Origin: Prolixibacteraceae bacterium
GTDB taxonomy: Bacteria; Bacteroidota; Bacteroidia; Bacteroidales; Prolixibacteraceae
Direction of reading: 5' to 3'
Assembly: GCA_030602265.1 (NCBI GenBank)
Contig: JAUWAB010000007.1
Location: forward strand, 44,795 to 108,794
DNA: 64,000 bases
The translations under genes were made by a program, and so were the position numbers. The notes under the pieces were generated by a model, which did no database searches, was not told where the DNA came from, and saw nothing but the letters and a program-made list of their open reading frames with translations. The first letter of the stretch is position 1. Every line of letters begins with the position of its first letter. This document shows, piece by piece, positions 44,084 to 53,449 of this stretch.

Positions 44084-44761
44084 ATGGTGAATTATCCGCT
44101 ACTGTCCCAGTCCCCGGTCTTTAAAGGCTTGTCGCCCGATAGGATTGAACAGCTTTTGAAATCTATCCGGTTTCAGATAAAAAAATATCCGAAAGACTAC
44201 CTGGTGGCCTCCATGGGCGATCCGGTCAGCCAACTTTACATCATCCAGAAAGGTTCTGTAAAAGGAGAAATGCTGGACTATTCGGGCAAAACCCTCAAAA
44301 TTGAGGACATCAATGCCCCCAGACCACTGGCCACAGCTTTCCTGTTTGGCAATAACACCACCTTCCCTGTTACGGTAACAACAACGGCCGATACGGAGAT
44401 CATGTTTATACCGGTCTCCGATTTTCTTTCTCTTATGCAACAGGAGAGGCAGGTTCTGGTGAATTTTCTTAACACCATTTCCTCCCGGACCCAATTCCTG
44501 TCGCATAAGCTACACTTTTTGAGTTTCCGGAGCATTAAAAGCAAGTTAGCCCACTTTCTGCTGCAGGAGGCAGGATCATGGCGCGATGCAGTGGAACTCA
44601 GGGAAACCCAGCAGCAGTTAGCTGATCTCTTTGGCGTTACGAGACCATCCCTGGCCAGGGTGATAGGAGAGATGCAGCGCGACGGGATAATCAGGGCAGA
44701 CCGACGGATTATCCACCTGGTCGACAGGGACAAACTCAACCACCTTCTGCACAATGAATAA
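44084..44761 (+). CDS. Crp/Fnr-family regulator, HcpR-like
   Basis: I use ATG 44084 (MVNYPLLSQSPVFKGLSPDRIEQLL), which fits the family; the ORF-track start at 44012 would pass through the operator. The 225-residue protein has a cyclic-nucleotide-binding-like sensor domain (KYPKDYLVASMGDPVSQLYIIQKGSVKGEMLDYSGKTLKIED) and a helix-turn-helix (ETQQQLADLFGVTRPSLARVIGEMQRDGII) near the C-terminus. There is no Fnr-type Cys cluster, as in HcpR proteins, which respond to nitric oxide and regulate hybrid-cluster and 4Fe-4S proteins in Bacteroidota. The divergent 4Fe-4S gene is a natural target. Confidence 0.88.
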   Translation: MVNYPLLSQSPVFKGLSPDRIEQLLKSIRFQIKKYPKDYLVASMGDPVSQLYIIQKGSVKGEMLDYSGKTLKIEDINAPRPLATAFLFGNNTTFPVTVTTTADTEIMFIPVSDFLSLMQQERQVLVNFLNTISSRTQFLSHKLHFLSFRSIKSKLAHFLLQEAGSWRDAVELRETQQQLADLFGVTRPSLARVIGEMQRDGIIRADRRIIHLVDRDKLNHLLHNE

Positions 44762-44897
44762 CAGGAGTTCAATGTTATCCTTTCTAAAACTGAAATTGTG
44801 TTAACAGGCTGTGAGATTATCCCAAAACCGCTATCTTCGCAACAAATTTTATCAAAAGCCTGATTTATCGGGATTTTGTTTGGAAACTATTAGTCAT

Positions 44898-47800
44898 ATG
44901 AAGCGATACAATCTGTATAATTTAGTGGTTGGCTGGACGACATTCCTGGTTTCAGCCGTTGTTTACCTGCTGACAATTGAGCCTACAACCAGTTTCTGGG
45001 ATTGCGGTGAATTTATCACCACTGCAGCCACCCTTCAGGTCGGACATCCTCCGGGCGCACCGGTGTTCATGGTAGTAGGAAGGCTTTTCACGCTGCTTGG
45101 GGGATCACCATCCAATGCGGCCGTTATGATCAACATTATGTCGGCTCTGGCCAGTGCATTCACCATACTCTTCCTTTTCTGGTCCATTACACACCTGGCC
45201 AAAAAATTGGTTGCCACCGACGATGAAATATCCACCGGGAGCCTGATTACCATTTTGGGTGCCGGACTCGTTGGGGCCCTGGGTTATGCTTTTACGGATA
45301 CCTTCTGGTTTTCGGCGGTTGAAGGGGAAGTATACGCCATGTCATCGTTTCTAACCGCTTTGGTTTTCTGGGCTATCCTGAAATGGGAAAACATAGCCGA
45401 TGAACCGCATGCCAACCGCTGGCTTATATTGATTGCCTACCTGATCGGACTCTCCATCGGGGTACATCTTCTTAACCTGCTTGCTATTCCGGCCATAGTA
45501 TTTGTCTATTATTTCAGGAAATATGAAGTGACCACCAAAGGAATTATCTATGCACTCCTTATATCAGTAGCCATACTTGGCGGGCTCATGTACGGGGTCA
45601 TTCCGGGTTTCGTTAAAATCGCCTCCTGGTTTGAACTTTTGTTTGTCAATACTTTCGGACTTCCGTTCCACTCAGGAGCTCTCTTTTATGTCATTGCGCT
45701 TACAGCACTCATGATATGGGCCATCAGATATACCGTCATCAGGAATCTCATTGTCTGGAATACCGTGGCAGTTGCCCTGACCGTAATCTTCATTGGTTAC
45801 TCCTCCTTTGCCCTGATCATTATCCGCTCAGCAGCAGGTCCTCCAATGGACCAGAACAGTCCAAACGACACCTTTTCACTGCTATCATACCTTAACCGCG
45901 AGCAGTATGGATCCCGCCCACTGGTATACGGGCAGTATTATAACTCGCCGCTCGACCCCCAGAACCGCTATACGCAGGGTTCACCCTATTATACCCAGCG
46001 CGACGGGAAGTATGTAATAACCGAATACCGGATAACACCGAATTATGACGATAAATTCAAAACTCTTTTCCCGCGCATGTGGAGTTCAATGGATCCGCAG
46101 CATGCTGCCGAATACGAGCAGTGGGCCCAGATCAAGGGAAGGCGGATCAGGCACCAGAATGAACGGGGAGAAACCGAGACCATCGTTAAGCCCACTATGG
46201 GTGAGAACCTGAAATTCTTCTTCAGGTACCAGGTAGGCCATATGTATATGCGATATTTTATGTGGAACTTTGCAGGTAGGCAGAATGACATACAGAGTCA
46301 CGGAGGCGTGCTGAACGGAAACTGGATCAGCGGCATAAATGTCGTAGACAATTTCAGGCTGGGCGACCAGAAAAACCTGCCGGAATCCCTGTCAGGCAAC
46401 AAAGCACGCAACAAATATTATTTCCTCCCCCTGATTTTCGGATTACTGGGCATTTTCTACCAGTTCAACAAGGGAAGGGAAGGCAGGCAGGGTTTATGGA
46501 TAGTTACCCTGCTGTTTATAATGACCGGACTGGCTATTGTGGTCTACCTTAACCAATATCCCCTTCAGCCCAGGGAACGGGACTATGCCTATGCCGGATC
46601 CTTTTATGCTTTTGCCATCTGGATAGGGCTGGGAATACCTGCACTTTATGAAGCATTCAGGAAAATGATTCCTGATAGCGTGAATGCTTCCCTGGTTACA
46701 TTTGTCGGATTGTTAGCAGTACCGGTTCTTTTATTGGCCGAAAACTACGACGATCATGACCGGTCGAACCGTTACACGGCACGCGACCTGGGGGCCAATT
46801 ACCTGAAAACCGTTGCAAATCAGGGAATTGTTTTTACCAATGGCGACAATGACACTTTCCCGCTCTGGTACAACCAGGATGTTGAGGGCGTACGCCGGGA
46901 TGTCAGGGTTTGCAACCTCAGTTATTTGCAGACAGACTGGTACATATCCCAGATGAAAAGAAAGATGTGGGATTCGGAACCGTTACCATTTTCACTGCGT
47001 GAGGAACAATATACCCAGGGAACCCGCGACCTGGTTTACCTTCTTGATGATCCCCGGATCAAAAGGGAGACGGTCGACCTCCGGGAAGCTGTATCCTTTG
47101 TGGGCAGCGAAGATCCGGCAACGAAACTCAGACAGGCCGGAAACGCTTCCTATATTCCCAAAAAGGTCATTTCATACCCAATCGACAAGGAGGCGGTTAT
47201 CCGCAATAATGTGGTCAGGCCCGAAGATTACGACAAAATTGTCGATACCATGTATATCGACCTGCGGCACAAGGACTATCTTCCCAAGGATGAATTCATG
47301 ATCCTTGACCTGATCGCCAACAATAACTGGGAAAGGCCGATATATTTTGCGATCACCATTGGCAGCAACAAGTTTATGAACCTTCAGGATTATTTCCAGT
47401 TAGAGGGTTTTGCCTACAGACTGGTCCCGATCAGAAAAGAGACCCCTTCGAATGAACGCATCAATTTTGGAAGCGTGGCATCTGACATCATGTACAACAA
47501 CCTGATGGAAGAGTTCAAATGGGGTAATATGAATAATCCGGACGTATACATTGATGAGAACAATGCCAGAATGATGACCAATATCCGTAATAATTTCAAC
47601 CGGCTGGCGCAGCAGCTGGTAAGCGAGGCATTTGAAACGGTCTCTACCGGCGAAACCCAGGTGGATATGCCATCCCCTGAAGAAAGGATCGTAAATGAAG
47701 ACAAGATCGAAAAAGCCATCCGGGTCGTTGAGCGGGGATTTGACCTGGTACCCACAAGGGTTGTTCCCCACGAATTCTTCTCACTCGATATGATCAATAC

Positions 47801-48062
47801 GTTGTACGAAGCCGGAGCCATTGAAAAGGCCAGGGAAAAAGCCATGGATGCCCACCATGCCTTTACCGATATGCTGGGCTATCTTTTCTCAATGAATCCC
47901 CGTTTCAGGAACTCAGGCGATGTAAACGACGAAATACAGAAAAACCTGTTCTACCTGCAGAAACTTGAGCGGATTGCGAGGGCAGCAGGCGACGAGGACA
48001 CAGCCGACAAGGCCGGAGGAAGTCTTGAGGAGTTTTATAACCGCTTCCTGGGCTCCATTTAA
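44898..48062 (+). CDS. DUF2723 family protein, O-mannosyltransferase-like
   Basis: The ORF track starts at 44811, but ATG 44898 (MKRYNLYNLVVGWTTFLVSAVVYLL) matches the family and places a TATCTTCG box upstream. The 1054-residue protein has about 13 membrane helices and the GT-C active-site pattern TTSFWDCGEFITTAATLQVGHPPGAPVF in its first loop, followed by a large periplasmic C-terminal region. In Bacteroidota this family is related to protein O-mannosyltransferases and transfers the first sugar of the general O-glycosylation system at DS/DT motifs; activity is inferred. It overlaps the deacetylase gene by one base (TAATG). Confidence 0.9.
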   Translation: MKRYNLYNLVVGWTTFLVSAVVYLLTIEPTTSFWDCGEFITTAATLQVGHPPGAPVFMVVGRLFTLLGGSPSNAAVMINIMSALASAFTILFLFWSITHLAKKLVATDDEISTGSLITILGAGLVGALGYAFTDTFWFSAVEGEVYAMSSFLTALVFWAILKWENIADEPHANRWLILIAYLIGLSIGVHLLNLLAIPAIVFVYYFRKYEVTTKGIIYALLISVAILGGLMYGVIPGFVKIASWFELLFVNTFGLPFHSGALFYVIALTALMIWAIRYTVIRNLIVWNTVAVALTVIFIGYSSFALIIIRSAAGPPMDQNSPNDTFSLLSYLNREQYGSRPLVYGQYYNSPLDPQNRYTQGSPYYTQRDGKYVITEYRITPNYDDKFKTLFPRMWSSMDPQHAAEYEQWAQIKGRRIRHQNERGETETIVKPTMGENLKFFFRYQVGHMYMRYFMWNFAGRQNDIQSHGGVLNGNWISGINVVDNFRLGDQKNLPESLSGNKARNKYYFLPLIFGLLGIFYQFNKGREGRQGLWIVTLLFIMTGLAIVVYLNQYPLQPRERDYAYAGSFYAFAIWIGLGIPALYEAFRKMIPDSVNASLVTFVGLLAVPVLLLAENYDDHDRSNRYTARDLGANYLKTVANQGIVFTNGDNDTFPLWYNQDVEGVRRDVRVCNLSYLQTDWYISQMKRKMWDSEPLPFSLREEQYTQGTRDLVYLLDDPRIKRETVDLREAVSFVGSEDPATKLRQAGNASYIPKKVISYPIDKEAVIRNNVVRPEDYDKIVDTMYIDLRHKDYLPKDEFMILDLIANNNWERPIYFAITIGSNKFMNLQDYFQLEGFAYRLVPIRKETPSNERINFGSVASDIMYNNLMEEFKWGNMNNPDVYIDENNARMMTNIRNNFNRLAQQLVSEAFETVSTGETQVDMPSPEERIVNEDKIEKAIRVVERGFDLVPTRVVPHEFFSLDMINTLYEAGAIEKAREKAMDAHHAFTDMLGYLFSMNPRFRNSGDVNDEIQKNLFYLQKLERIARAAGDEDTADKAGGSLEEFYNRFLGSI

Positions 48063-48748
48063 TGAGAATTCCAGATCCCCGGGTTCAGCCACCCGGGTTT
48101 ATCCGGGGCTTGTTCCCCGGCGCAACCTGGAGGTACTCCCCTGAAAATCCGGAGGTATATCTTACATTTGATGACGGACCGGTACCAGAAGCAACTCCAT
48201 GGGTATTAGAGATATTGGAAAAGGAGGATTGTAAGGCCACATTCTTCTGTGTCGGAGAAAACGTTGTCAGGCATAATACTATTTACCGCAGGATTATTGA
48301 AGAAGGTCACACGACCGGAAACCATACTTATAACCACCTTCAGGGTCTTAAAACTACCGAAAGGGAATATACCGCCAATGTTGAAAAGGCTTCAGAAGTC
48401 ATTGATTCAAGGCTATTCAGACCACCACACGGCTTAATGACCCTATCGCAGTACCGGCAACTGGAAACCAGATACAACATGGTATTATGGGATATCGTAT
48501 CAAGAGATTACCACCCGGAGGTTTCACCGGATAAAATCTGCCGGAATGTTATAGATTATATCAGGAATGGTTCAGTTATAACTTTTCATGATTCGGTTAA
48601 AACCATCCAAAAATTAAAAATTGCACTGCCCCTAATCATTAAAATGTTAAAAGATAGTGGTTATCTCCCGGTGGCTATTCCGGATATAAGGACCTCCTGC
48701 ATACCTTTGCATGCGGACAGACCGGTAAATTTGTCAGGAAAGGCCTGA
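48062..48748 (+). CDS. Polysaccharide deacetylase family protein
   Basis: The 228-residue protein has a NodB homology domain with TFDDGPVPE at residues 36-44 (motif 1) and GHTTGNHTYNHL near 80-91 (motif 2, metal His residues), then RPPHGLM near 121 and the catalytic DIVSRDYHP. There is no signal peptide. It overlaps the DUF2723 stop by one base, so translation is coupled; it may remove N-acetyl groups from a glycan or lipid-linked sugar made by the same system. The HSV-like motif ITFHDSVKT is present. Confidence 0.92.
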   Translation: MRIPDPRVQPPGFIRGLFPGATWRYSPENPEVYLTFDDGPVPEATPWVLEILEKEDCKATFFCVGENVVRHNTIYRRIIEEGHTTGNHTYNHLQGLKTTEREYTANVEKASEVIDSRLFRPPHGLMTLSQYRQLETRYNMVLWDIVSRDYHPEVSPDKICRNVIDYIRNGSVITFHDSVKTIQKLKIALPLIIKMLKDSGYLPVAIPDIRTSCIPLHADRPVNLSGKA

Positions 48749-48778
48749 TTTGCTGTTATCTATCCAATGATTATTTTA

Positions 48779-48786
48779 TAAATTTG
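48779..48786 (+). promoter_or_regulatory. -7 box of the purD promoter
   Basis: TAAATTTG is a full match to TAnnTTTG and ends 42 bases before the ATG at 48829. Confidence 0.5.
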
Positions 48787-48828
48787 AAATGTCTTCCGGG
48801 CATTTGGAAGAAAGAAATATAGAACATT

Positions 48829-50100
48829 ATGAATGTATTGATAGTTGGATCGGGAGGAAGGGAGCATGCATTAGGCTGGAAAATCAGACAAAGCCCGTTG
48901 CTTACCCATCTTTTCTTTGCCCCGGGAAATCCGGGAACGTCGGAACTCGGAATCAACCTGGCGGTTGATCCGGAAAACTTCAGTGACATTAAACGGGAGA
49001 TACTGGAAAACGAAATCGATATGATGATCATCGGCCCGGAGGCACCTCTGGTAGCCGGAATCCGGGATTTCTGCGAAAAAGACCCCGATCTCCAATACGT
49101 TAAAATCATTGGCCCGGGAAAAGCAGGAGCAAAGCTTGAGGGGAGCAAGGATTTTTCCAAACAGTTTATGGGACGGTACGGAATTCCTACGGCAGGTTAT
49201 GCCTCATTCAGGAAAGAGACAGCTGAGGAAGGCTTCCGGTACCTGAAAAGCATCAGGCCGCCTTTTGTACTTAAGGCCGACGGACTGGCTGCAGGAAAAG
49301 GTGTTCTGATCATCGACCAGCTTGAATATGCACAGGATGCCTTATGGGAAATGCTGGTCGGTAAATTCGGGGAAGCCAGCAAGACTGTTGTCATTGAGGA
49401 GTTCCTTAAAGGAACCGAACTTTCTGTATTTATCCTGACCGACGGAAGCAGTTACATACTCTTCCCCGAAGCCAAAGACTACAAGAGGATCGGTATTGGC
49501 GACACCGGGCTGAACACCGGAGGCATGGGGGCGGTCTCGCCGGTTCCTTTTGCGGATGCGGCATTTATGGAGAAGGTAAAGACCCGGATCATTGAACCCA
49601 CCCTGGAAGGTTTACGGACAGAGAAGATCGAATATACCGGTTTTATCTTTTTCGGGTTGATCAACTGTGACGGAGACCCCTTTGTAATTGAATACAATGC
49701 CCGTCTTGGTGATCCTGAGACCGAGGCTATCATGCTCCGTACCGAAGGTGATCTGCTTGAACTTCTGAATGCCGCGGCTGAAGGCCGTTTATCTGAAAAA
49801 CAAATGGGAATAAGTGATCATGCAGCTGCGACCATCATGCTGGTTTCGGGGGGATATCCCGGAGATTACGAAAAAGGGAAAATCATTTCCGGGTACGACC
49901 AGGCAGAAGACTGCACCCTGTTCCATTCAGGTACCAGGCTTGAATTCGGAAAACTAAAGACCAACGGAGGCAGGGTACTTGCAGTAAGTGCAACCGGAAA
50001 AGATATTCATGAAGCCCTTGAAAAGGCACGCAGTAATGCCATGAAGATCAGTTATGAAGGCAAATATTTCCGCGATGACATAGGATTTGACCTTTCCTGA
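48829..50100 (+). CDS. purD: Phosphoribosylamine-glycine ligase
   Basis: PurD joins phosphoribosylamine and glycine with ATP in the second step of purine synthesis. The 423-residue length and the N-terminal MNVLIVGSGGREHALGWKI are standard. The ATP-grasp core has FVLKADGLAAGKGVLI near 144-159 and the metal-binding FGLINCDGDPFVIEYNARLGDPETEAIM near 269-296. It shares its stop with the start of the next gene (TGATG), which suggests translational coupling with the membrane protein behind it. Confidence 0.97.
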   Translation: MNVLIVGSGGREHALGWKIRQSPLLTHLFFAPGNPGTSELGINLAVDPENFSDIKREILENEIDMMIIGPEAPLVAGIRDFCEKDPDLQYVKIIGPGKAGAKLEGSKDFSKQFMGRYGIPTAGYASFRKETAEEGFRYLKSIRPPFVLKADGLAAGKGVLIIDQLEYAQDALWEMLVGKFGEASKTVVIEEFLKGTELSVFILTDGSSYILFPEAKDYKRIGIGDTGLNTGGMGAVSPVPFADAAFMEKVKTRIIEPTLEGLRTEKIEYTGFIFFGLINCDGDPFVIEYNARLGDPETEAIMLRTEGDLLELLNAAAEGRLSEKQMGISDHAAATIMLVSGGYPGDYEKGKIISGYDQAEDCTLFHSGTRLEFGKLKTNGGRVLAVSATGKDIHEALEKARSNAMKISYEGKYFRDDIGFDLS

Positions 50101-51083
50101 TGATTTTCAGACTGATAAAACACAACTGGCTGGCAAGTTTTGTGCTGATGCCCCTGTTAGGGATAGCCGTCTGGAGTACCAGCCTGCTTTTCCCTCCTTC
50201 ATTTGATTTTTATCAAGGGGAAGACCGCATGTTGTTGTTTAGTCCGGTTGCCGGGCTTTTATCAGGAAAACCACATCTGACCGGAATTACAGCCTTCCTG
50301 CTCTACATGCTGGCGGCGGTTATCATCCAAAGAATCAGCGGGGAGTATGGGTTTATAAAAACCAGGACACTTCTTCCCGGAGCCATGTTCCTGCTGATCG
50401 CTGGCGGAATCAGGGAATACCAGACATTTCACCCGGTCTACCCTGCGGTTATCATGCTGCTGTTAGGGTTATTCAGGCTGTTTGGTGCCTTCGACAAGAG
50501 AAAACCCTACAGTCAGATTTTCGACGCTAACCTGATCCTAGGAATCGGGTCTTTGTTTTATCTTAACCTGGCTGTTTTGCTGCCTGCCTTTATTGCCGGA
50601 GGAAAAATTTTAGGCAGGGAAACCCGCTGGCGTGAAATAGTTGTTGCCTTAAGCGGATTTCTGACTCCCTGGATCTTTGCCTTTTCCTGGTTTTACCTTT
50701 CAGGAAGGACCGCAGAACTGCTTCAGGTACTGCATGATAATTTTCTGACCGAAAATGACCGGCTGACCGGCAACCTTCCGTTGCAGATATTTCTGGGATT
50801 AGCGGGTATCCTCACCCTGGCAGGCAGTTACCTGATCATCGCGCAGTACGACGAGAAAAAAGTCAGTATACGGCAGTATTACCTGGTATTTTTTCTGGTG
50901 TTTGTGTCGGCAGTTTCAGCATTTTTCCTGGTTCCATCGGCCTCTGCAGAGATCCTTCTGGTGGCTGGGGTCCCGGTAACCTTCCTGCTGACTAACCTGA
51001 TGCTGACATTCAGGCGTGTTATCTGGGGGGAAGTAGTCATTTACCTGTTAGCCGGCTATGCAGCAGGTATTCAATTCTTGTAA
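50100..51083 (+). CDS. DUF6427-like integral membrane protein
   Basis: The 327-residue protein has about ten hydrophobic segments (for example WLASFVLMPLLGIAVWSTSLLF, ITAFLLYMLAAVIIQRI, YQTFHPVYPAVIMLLLGLFRLFG, PLQIFLGLAGILTLAGSYLII) with the conserved FDANLILGIGSLFYL block near 145-160. It resembles the DUF6427 family, whose function is unknown and which may act in envelope or lipid chemistry. It overlaps purD by one base. Confidence 0.7.
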   Translation: MIFRLIKHNWLASFVLMPLLGIAVWSTSLLFPPSFDFYQGEDRMLLFSPVAGLLSGKPHLTGITAFLLYMLAAVIIQRISGEYGFIKTRTLLPGAMFLLIAGGIREYQTFHPVYPAVIMLLLGLFRLFGAFDKRKPYSQIFDANLILGIGSLFYLNLAVLLPAFIAGGKILGRETRWREIVVALSGFLTPWIFAFSWFYLSGRTAELLQVLHDNFLTENDRLTGNLPLQIFLGLAGILTLAGSYLIIAQYDEKKVSIRQYYLVFFLVFVSAVSAFFLVPSASAEILLVAGVPVTFLLTNLMLTFRRVIWGEVVIYLLAGYAAGIQFL

Positions 51084-51086
51084 CCG

Positions 51087-51392
51087 TCAGTCCTCGACAA
51101 TAATAAAAACATCTTCTCCGGGTTTTGACATATAAAACTGCTCTCTGGCATATTTTTCCAGATTTTCCTGACCCGAACGCAATTCCTCAATCTTCCGGTT
51201 ATCGGATTCAATCTTTTCACGGTAATATTCACTCTGAGCCTTAAGGGCGGCAAGGCGTTTTTTGTTTCTCCGGTGTGCCAGAAGATTGTTTTCGTCAAAG
51301 AACATGATCCATAACAGGAAAATCATCCCTGCAATGAAATACTTGTTTTTCAACAAATTAACACTATTTCTTCCGGATTCCTTACTTTCCAT
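51087..51392 (-). CDS. Septum formation initiator (DivIC/FtsB family)
   Basis: The 101-residue protein has one membrane helix (YFIAGMIFLLWIMFFDENNLL, about 18-38), then a coiled coil (RRNKKRLAALKAQSEYYREKIESDNRKIEELRSGQENLEKYAREQF) and a C-terminal YMSKPGEDVFII. This is the classic FtsB/DivIC layout; such proteins bridge FtsL and FtsQ at the division site. It is convergent with the membrane-protein gene (three bases between stops) and follows its own short leader on the minus strand. Confidence 0.85.
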   Translation of the reverse strand: MESKESGRNSVNLLKNKYFIAGMIFLLWIMFFDENNLLAHRRNKKRLAALKAQSEYYREKIESDNRKIEELRSGQENLEKYAREQFYMSKPGEDVFIIVED

Positions 51393-51421
51393 GGATAACT
51401 GGTTCTTACTCCGCTAAAATA

Positions 51422-51458
51422 CAAAAAAATACGGGAGGTTTCCATCTGATACCTCCCG
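51422..51458 (-). terminator. Intrinsic terminator of pruA
   Basis: On the minus strand CGGGAGGT and ACCTCCCG form a perfect 8-bp stem around an 11-base loop, followed by TATTTTTTTGT. It lies 20 bases after the pruA stop. Confidence 0.8.
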
Positions 51459-51478
51459 CATTATCAACAATCTTCAGT

Positions 51479-53116
51479 TCATTCCTTATCCGGGGCAAAG
51501 TTAGGATAGGTATACCGGTGCGGAGGGTTGAAATTTTCCTTGATGGTGCGGATATTGACCCAGCGCAACAGGTTAAAGACAGAACCCGCCTTGTCGTTGG
51601 TCCCTGAACCACGGGCACCCCCAAATGGTTGCTGACCAACAACTGCTCCGGTGGGTTTGTCATTGATATAGAAGTTTCCGGCAGCGTTTTCAAGTTTACG
51701 GGTAAACTTCTCAATATTATAGCGGTCCTGGGAGAAAATGGCTCCGGTCAGGGCATACATTGAAGTCTGGTCCAGAATGTCAAGGGTAGCATCCATTTCT
51801 TCATCATTATACACATAGACAGTCAGTACCGGTCCAAAAAGCTCTTCTTCCATGGTAATGTATTTGGGATCATACGCCTGTATCACGGTAGGTTCAATAA
51901 AGTAACCGACCGACTTGTCGCAATGGCCTCCAAAAATCACGTCCGCGTCTTTGTCCGTCCTCGCACGGTCAATAAAACCAGCCAGTTTGTCAAATGAGCT
52001 TTCGTCGATTACTGCATTGAAAAAGTTGGTAAAGTCTTCTGGCGGTCCCATTTTTACGGTGGCGAGTTCACGTCCCAGAATTTCCCTGATTTCGGGCCAG
52101 ATGGAAGCAGGAACATAGGCACGGGAAGCTGCAGAGCATTTCTGGCCCTGGTATTCGAATGCACCACGCACCATGGCGATTGCCAGGGCTTGCTTGTCAG
52201 CGGTGGCATCGGCGAAAATAAAGTCCTTGCCACCGGTTTCACCCACGATTCTCGGATAAGATTTATACTTATAAATGTTCTCCCCGATTTTCTTCCAAAC
52301 GGACTGGAAGACACCGGTTGAACCCGTAAAATGGATTCCGGCAAATTCGGGATGGTCCATAACAGTCTGGGCACCTACAGGCCCTGAAACAAATACCAGG
52401 TTGATGACCCCGTCGGGAACACCAGCCTCACGGAAGATCTCCATGATAACCCCTGCTGAATATACGGCAGTTTTAGAAGGTTTCCAGACCACTACGTTAC
52501 CCATCAGGGCAGGAGCAGCCGGAAGATTGCCGGCAATGGAAGTAAAATTGAAAGGAGTCAGGGCATATATGAATCCTTCGAGCGGTCTGAACTCATTGTA
52601 ATTCCAGATACCACGGGCCGATTCAGGCTGCATGGCATAAATCCGGGTCATCTCACGTACTCCGAACCTGAAAAAATCTGCGAGTTCGCATGCCGCATCG
52701 ATCTCAGCCTGGTATGCATTTTTAGACTGGCCCAGCATAGTGGCGGCATTGAGTTTTGCCCTGTAAGGTCCCGCCAGCAGATCGGCAGCCTTCAGAAAAA
52801 CAGATGCCCTGTGCTCCCATGAGAGCGAAGCCCATTTACTCCGGGCGGCAAGTGCGGCATCGATCGCCATTCGAACATGGCTTGCATCGCCCTGATGATA
52901 ATAACCCAGCGTATGTTTTATGTCATGAGGCGGGTGCATTCGCTCAAGTTTTCCCGACCTGACCTCCTTACCTCCGATGATCATCGGCAATTCCACTTCC
53001 CTGCTCCGCATTTCACGGAGGGTCTCCCGGAGTTCGGCTCTTTCAGCCGACCCCGGAGCATAACTCAAAACCGGTTCATTAACGGCAACCGGTACATTGA
53101 AGAATCCTTTAATCAT
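51479..53116 (-). CDS. pruA: L-glutamate gamma-semialdehyde dehydrogenase
   Basis: PruA oxidises the semialdehyde (1-pyrroline-5-carboxylate) to glutamate in proline breakdown. The ORF-track start at 53125 is a TTG; ATG 53116 (MIKGFFNVP) is preferred. The 545-residue protein has the aldehyde-dehydrogenase NAD fold with HFTGSTGVFQSVWKKIG, the general-base Glu in IVGETGGKDF near 285 and the catalytic Cys in GQKCSAASRAYVP near 320. The C-terminal PTGAVVGQQPFGGARGSGTNDKAG is a PruA signature. It stands alone; no proline dehydrogenase gene lies nearby in the window. Confidence 0.95.
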   Translation of the reverse strand: MIKGFFNVPVAVNEPVLSYAPGSAERAELRETLREMRSREVELPMIIGGKEVRSGKLERMHPPHDIKHTLGYYHQGDASHVRMAIDAALAARSKWASLSWEHRASVFLKAADLLAGPYRAKLNAATMLGQSKNAYQAEIDAACELADFFRFGVREMTRIYAMQPESARGIWNYNEFRPLEGFIYALTPFNFTSIAGNLPAAPALMGNVVVWKPSKTAVYSAGVIMEIFREAGVPDGVINLVFVSGPVGAQTVMDHPEFAGIHFTGSTGVFQSVWKKIGENIYKYKSYPRIVGETGGKDFIFADATADKQALAIAMVRGAFEYQGQKCSAASRAYVPASIWPEIREILGRELATVKMGPPEDFTNFFNAVIDESSFDKLAGFIDRARTDKDADVIFGGHCDKSVGYFIEPTVIQAYDPKYITMEEELFGPVLTVYVYNDEEMDATLDILDQTSMYALTGAIFSQDRYNIEKFTRKLENAAGNFYINDKPTGAVVGQQPFGGARGSGTNDKAGSVFNLLRWVNIRTIKENFNPPHRYTYPNFAPDKE

Positions 53117-53155
53117 TATGTGCAATATTTTATTTTATGAATATTTACCAGCATA

Positions 53156-53163
53156 CAAAGTTA
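53156..53163 (-). promoter_or_regulatory. -7 box of pruA
   Basis: TAACTTTG on the minus strand is a full match to TAnnTTTG, 40 bases before the pruA ATG. A TTTG lies 16 bases upstream, slightly closer than usual. Confidence 0.5.
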
Positions 53164-53449
53164 GGACATGCCAGAATAGCAAAGAATAACAAAAATCAGG
53201 ATTAAGAGAATTCCACGCACAGTGCATCTTCCTGTCTTTCTGCACCATAGGCCACAAGGTGACATTTATCAGTAATTTTTATCACCACGGCCAGAAAACG
53301 CCGGACATGGATAAGACACACAATTACCGGTTTTTTTCTTCAATAGCGTGCAACATCAATGAAATCCCTTATTTTTACAAAATGATATCCTGCGGGACCA
53401 TACCTGGAACAGACTTTTCTTTGATTAAATGAAGCAGAATTAATTTGGT
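53164..53449. other. Intergenic region before the sensor kinase
   Basis: With the pruA leader, this makes about 330 bases without a protein gene. I see no hairpin terminator and no RNA gene; a weak TATTTTTA (about 53371-53378) could serve as the -7 box of the kinase. Confidence 0.3.
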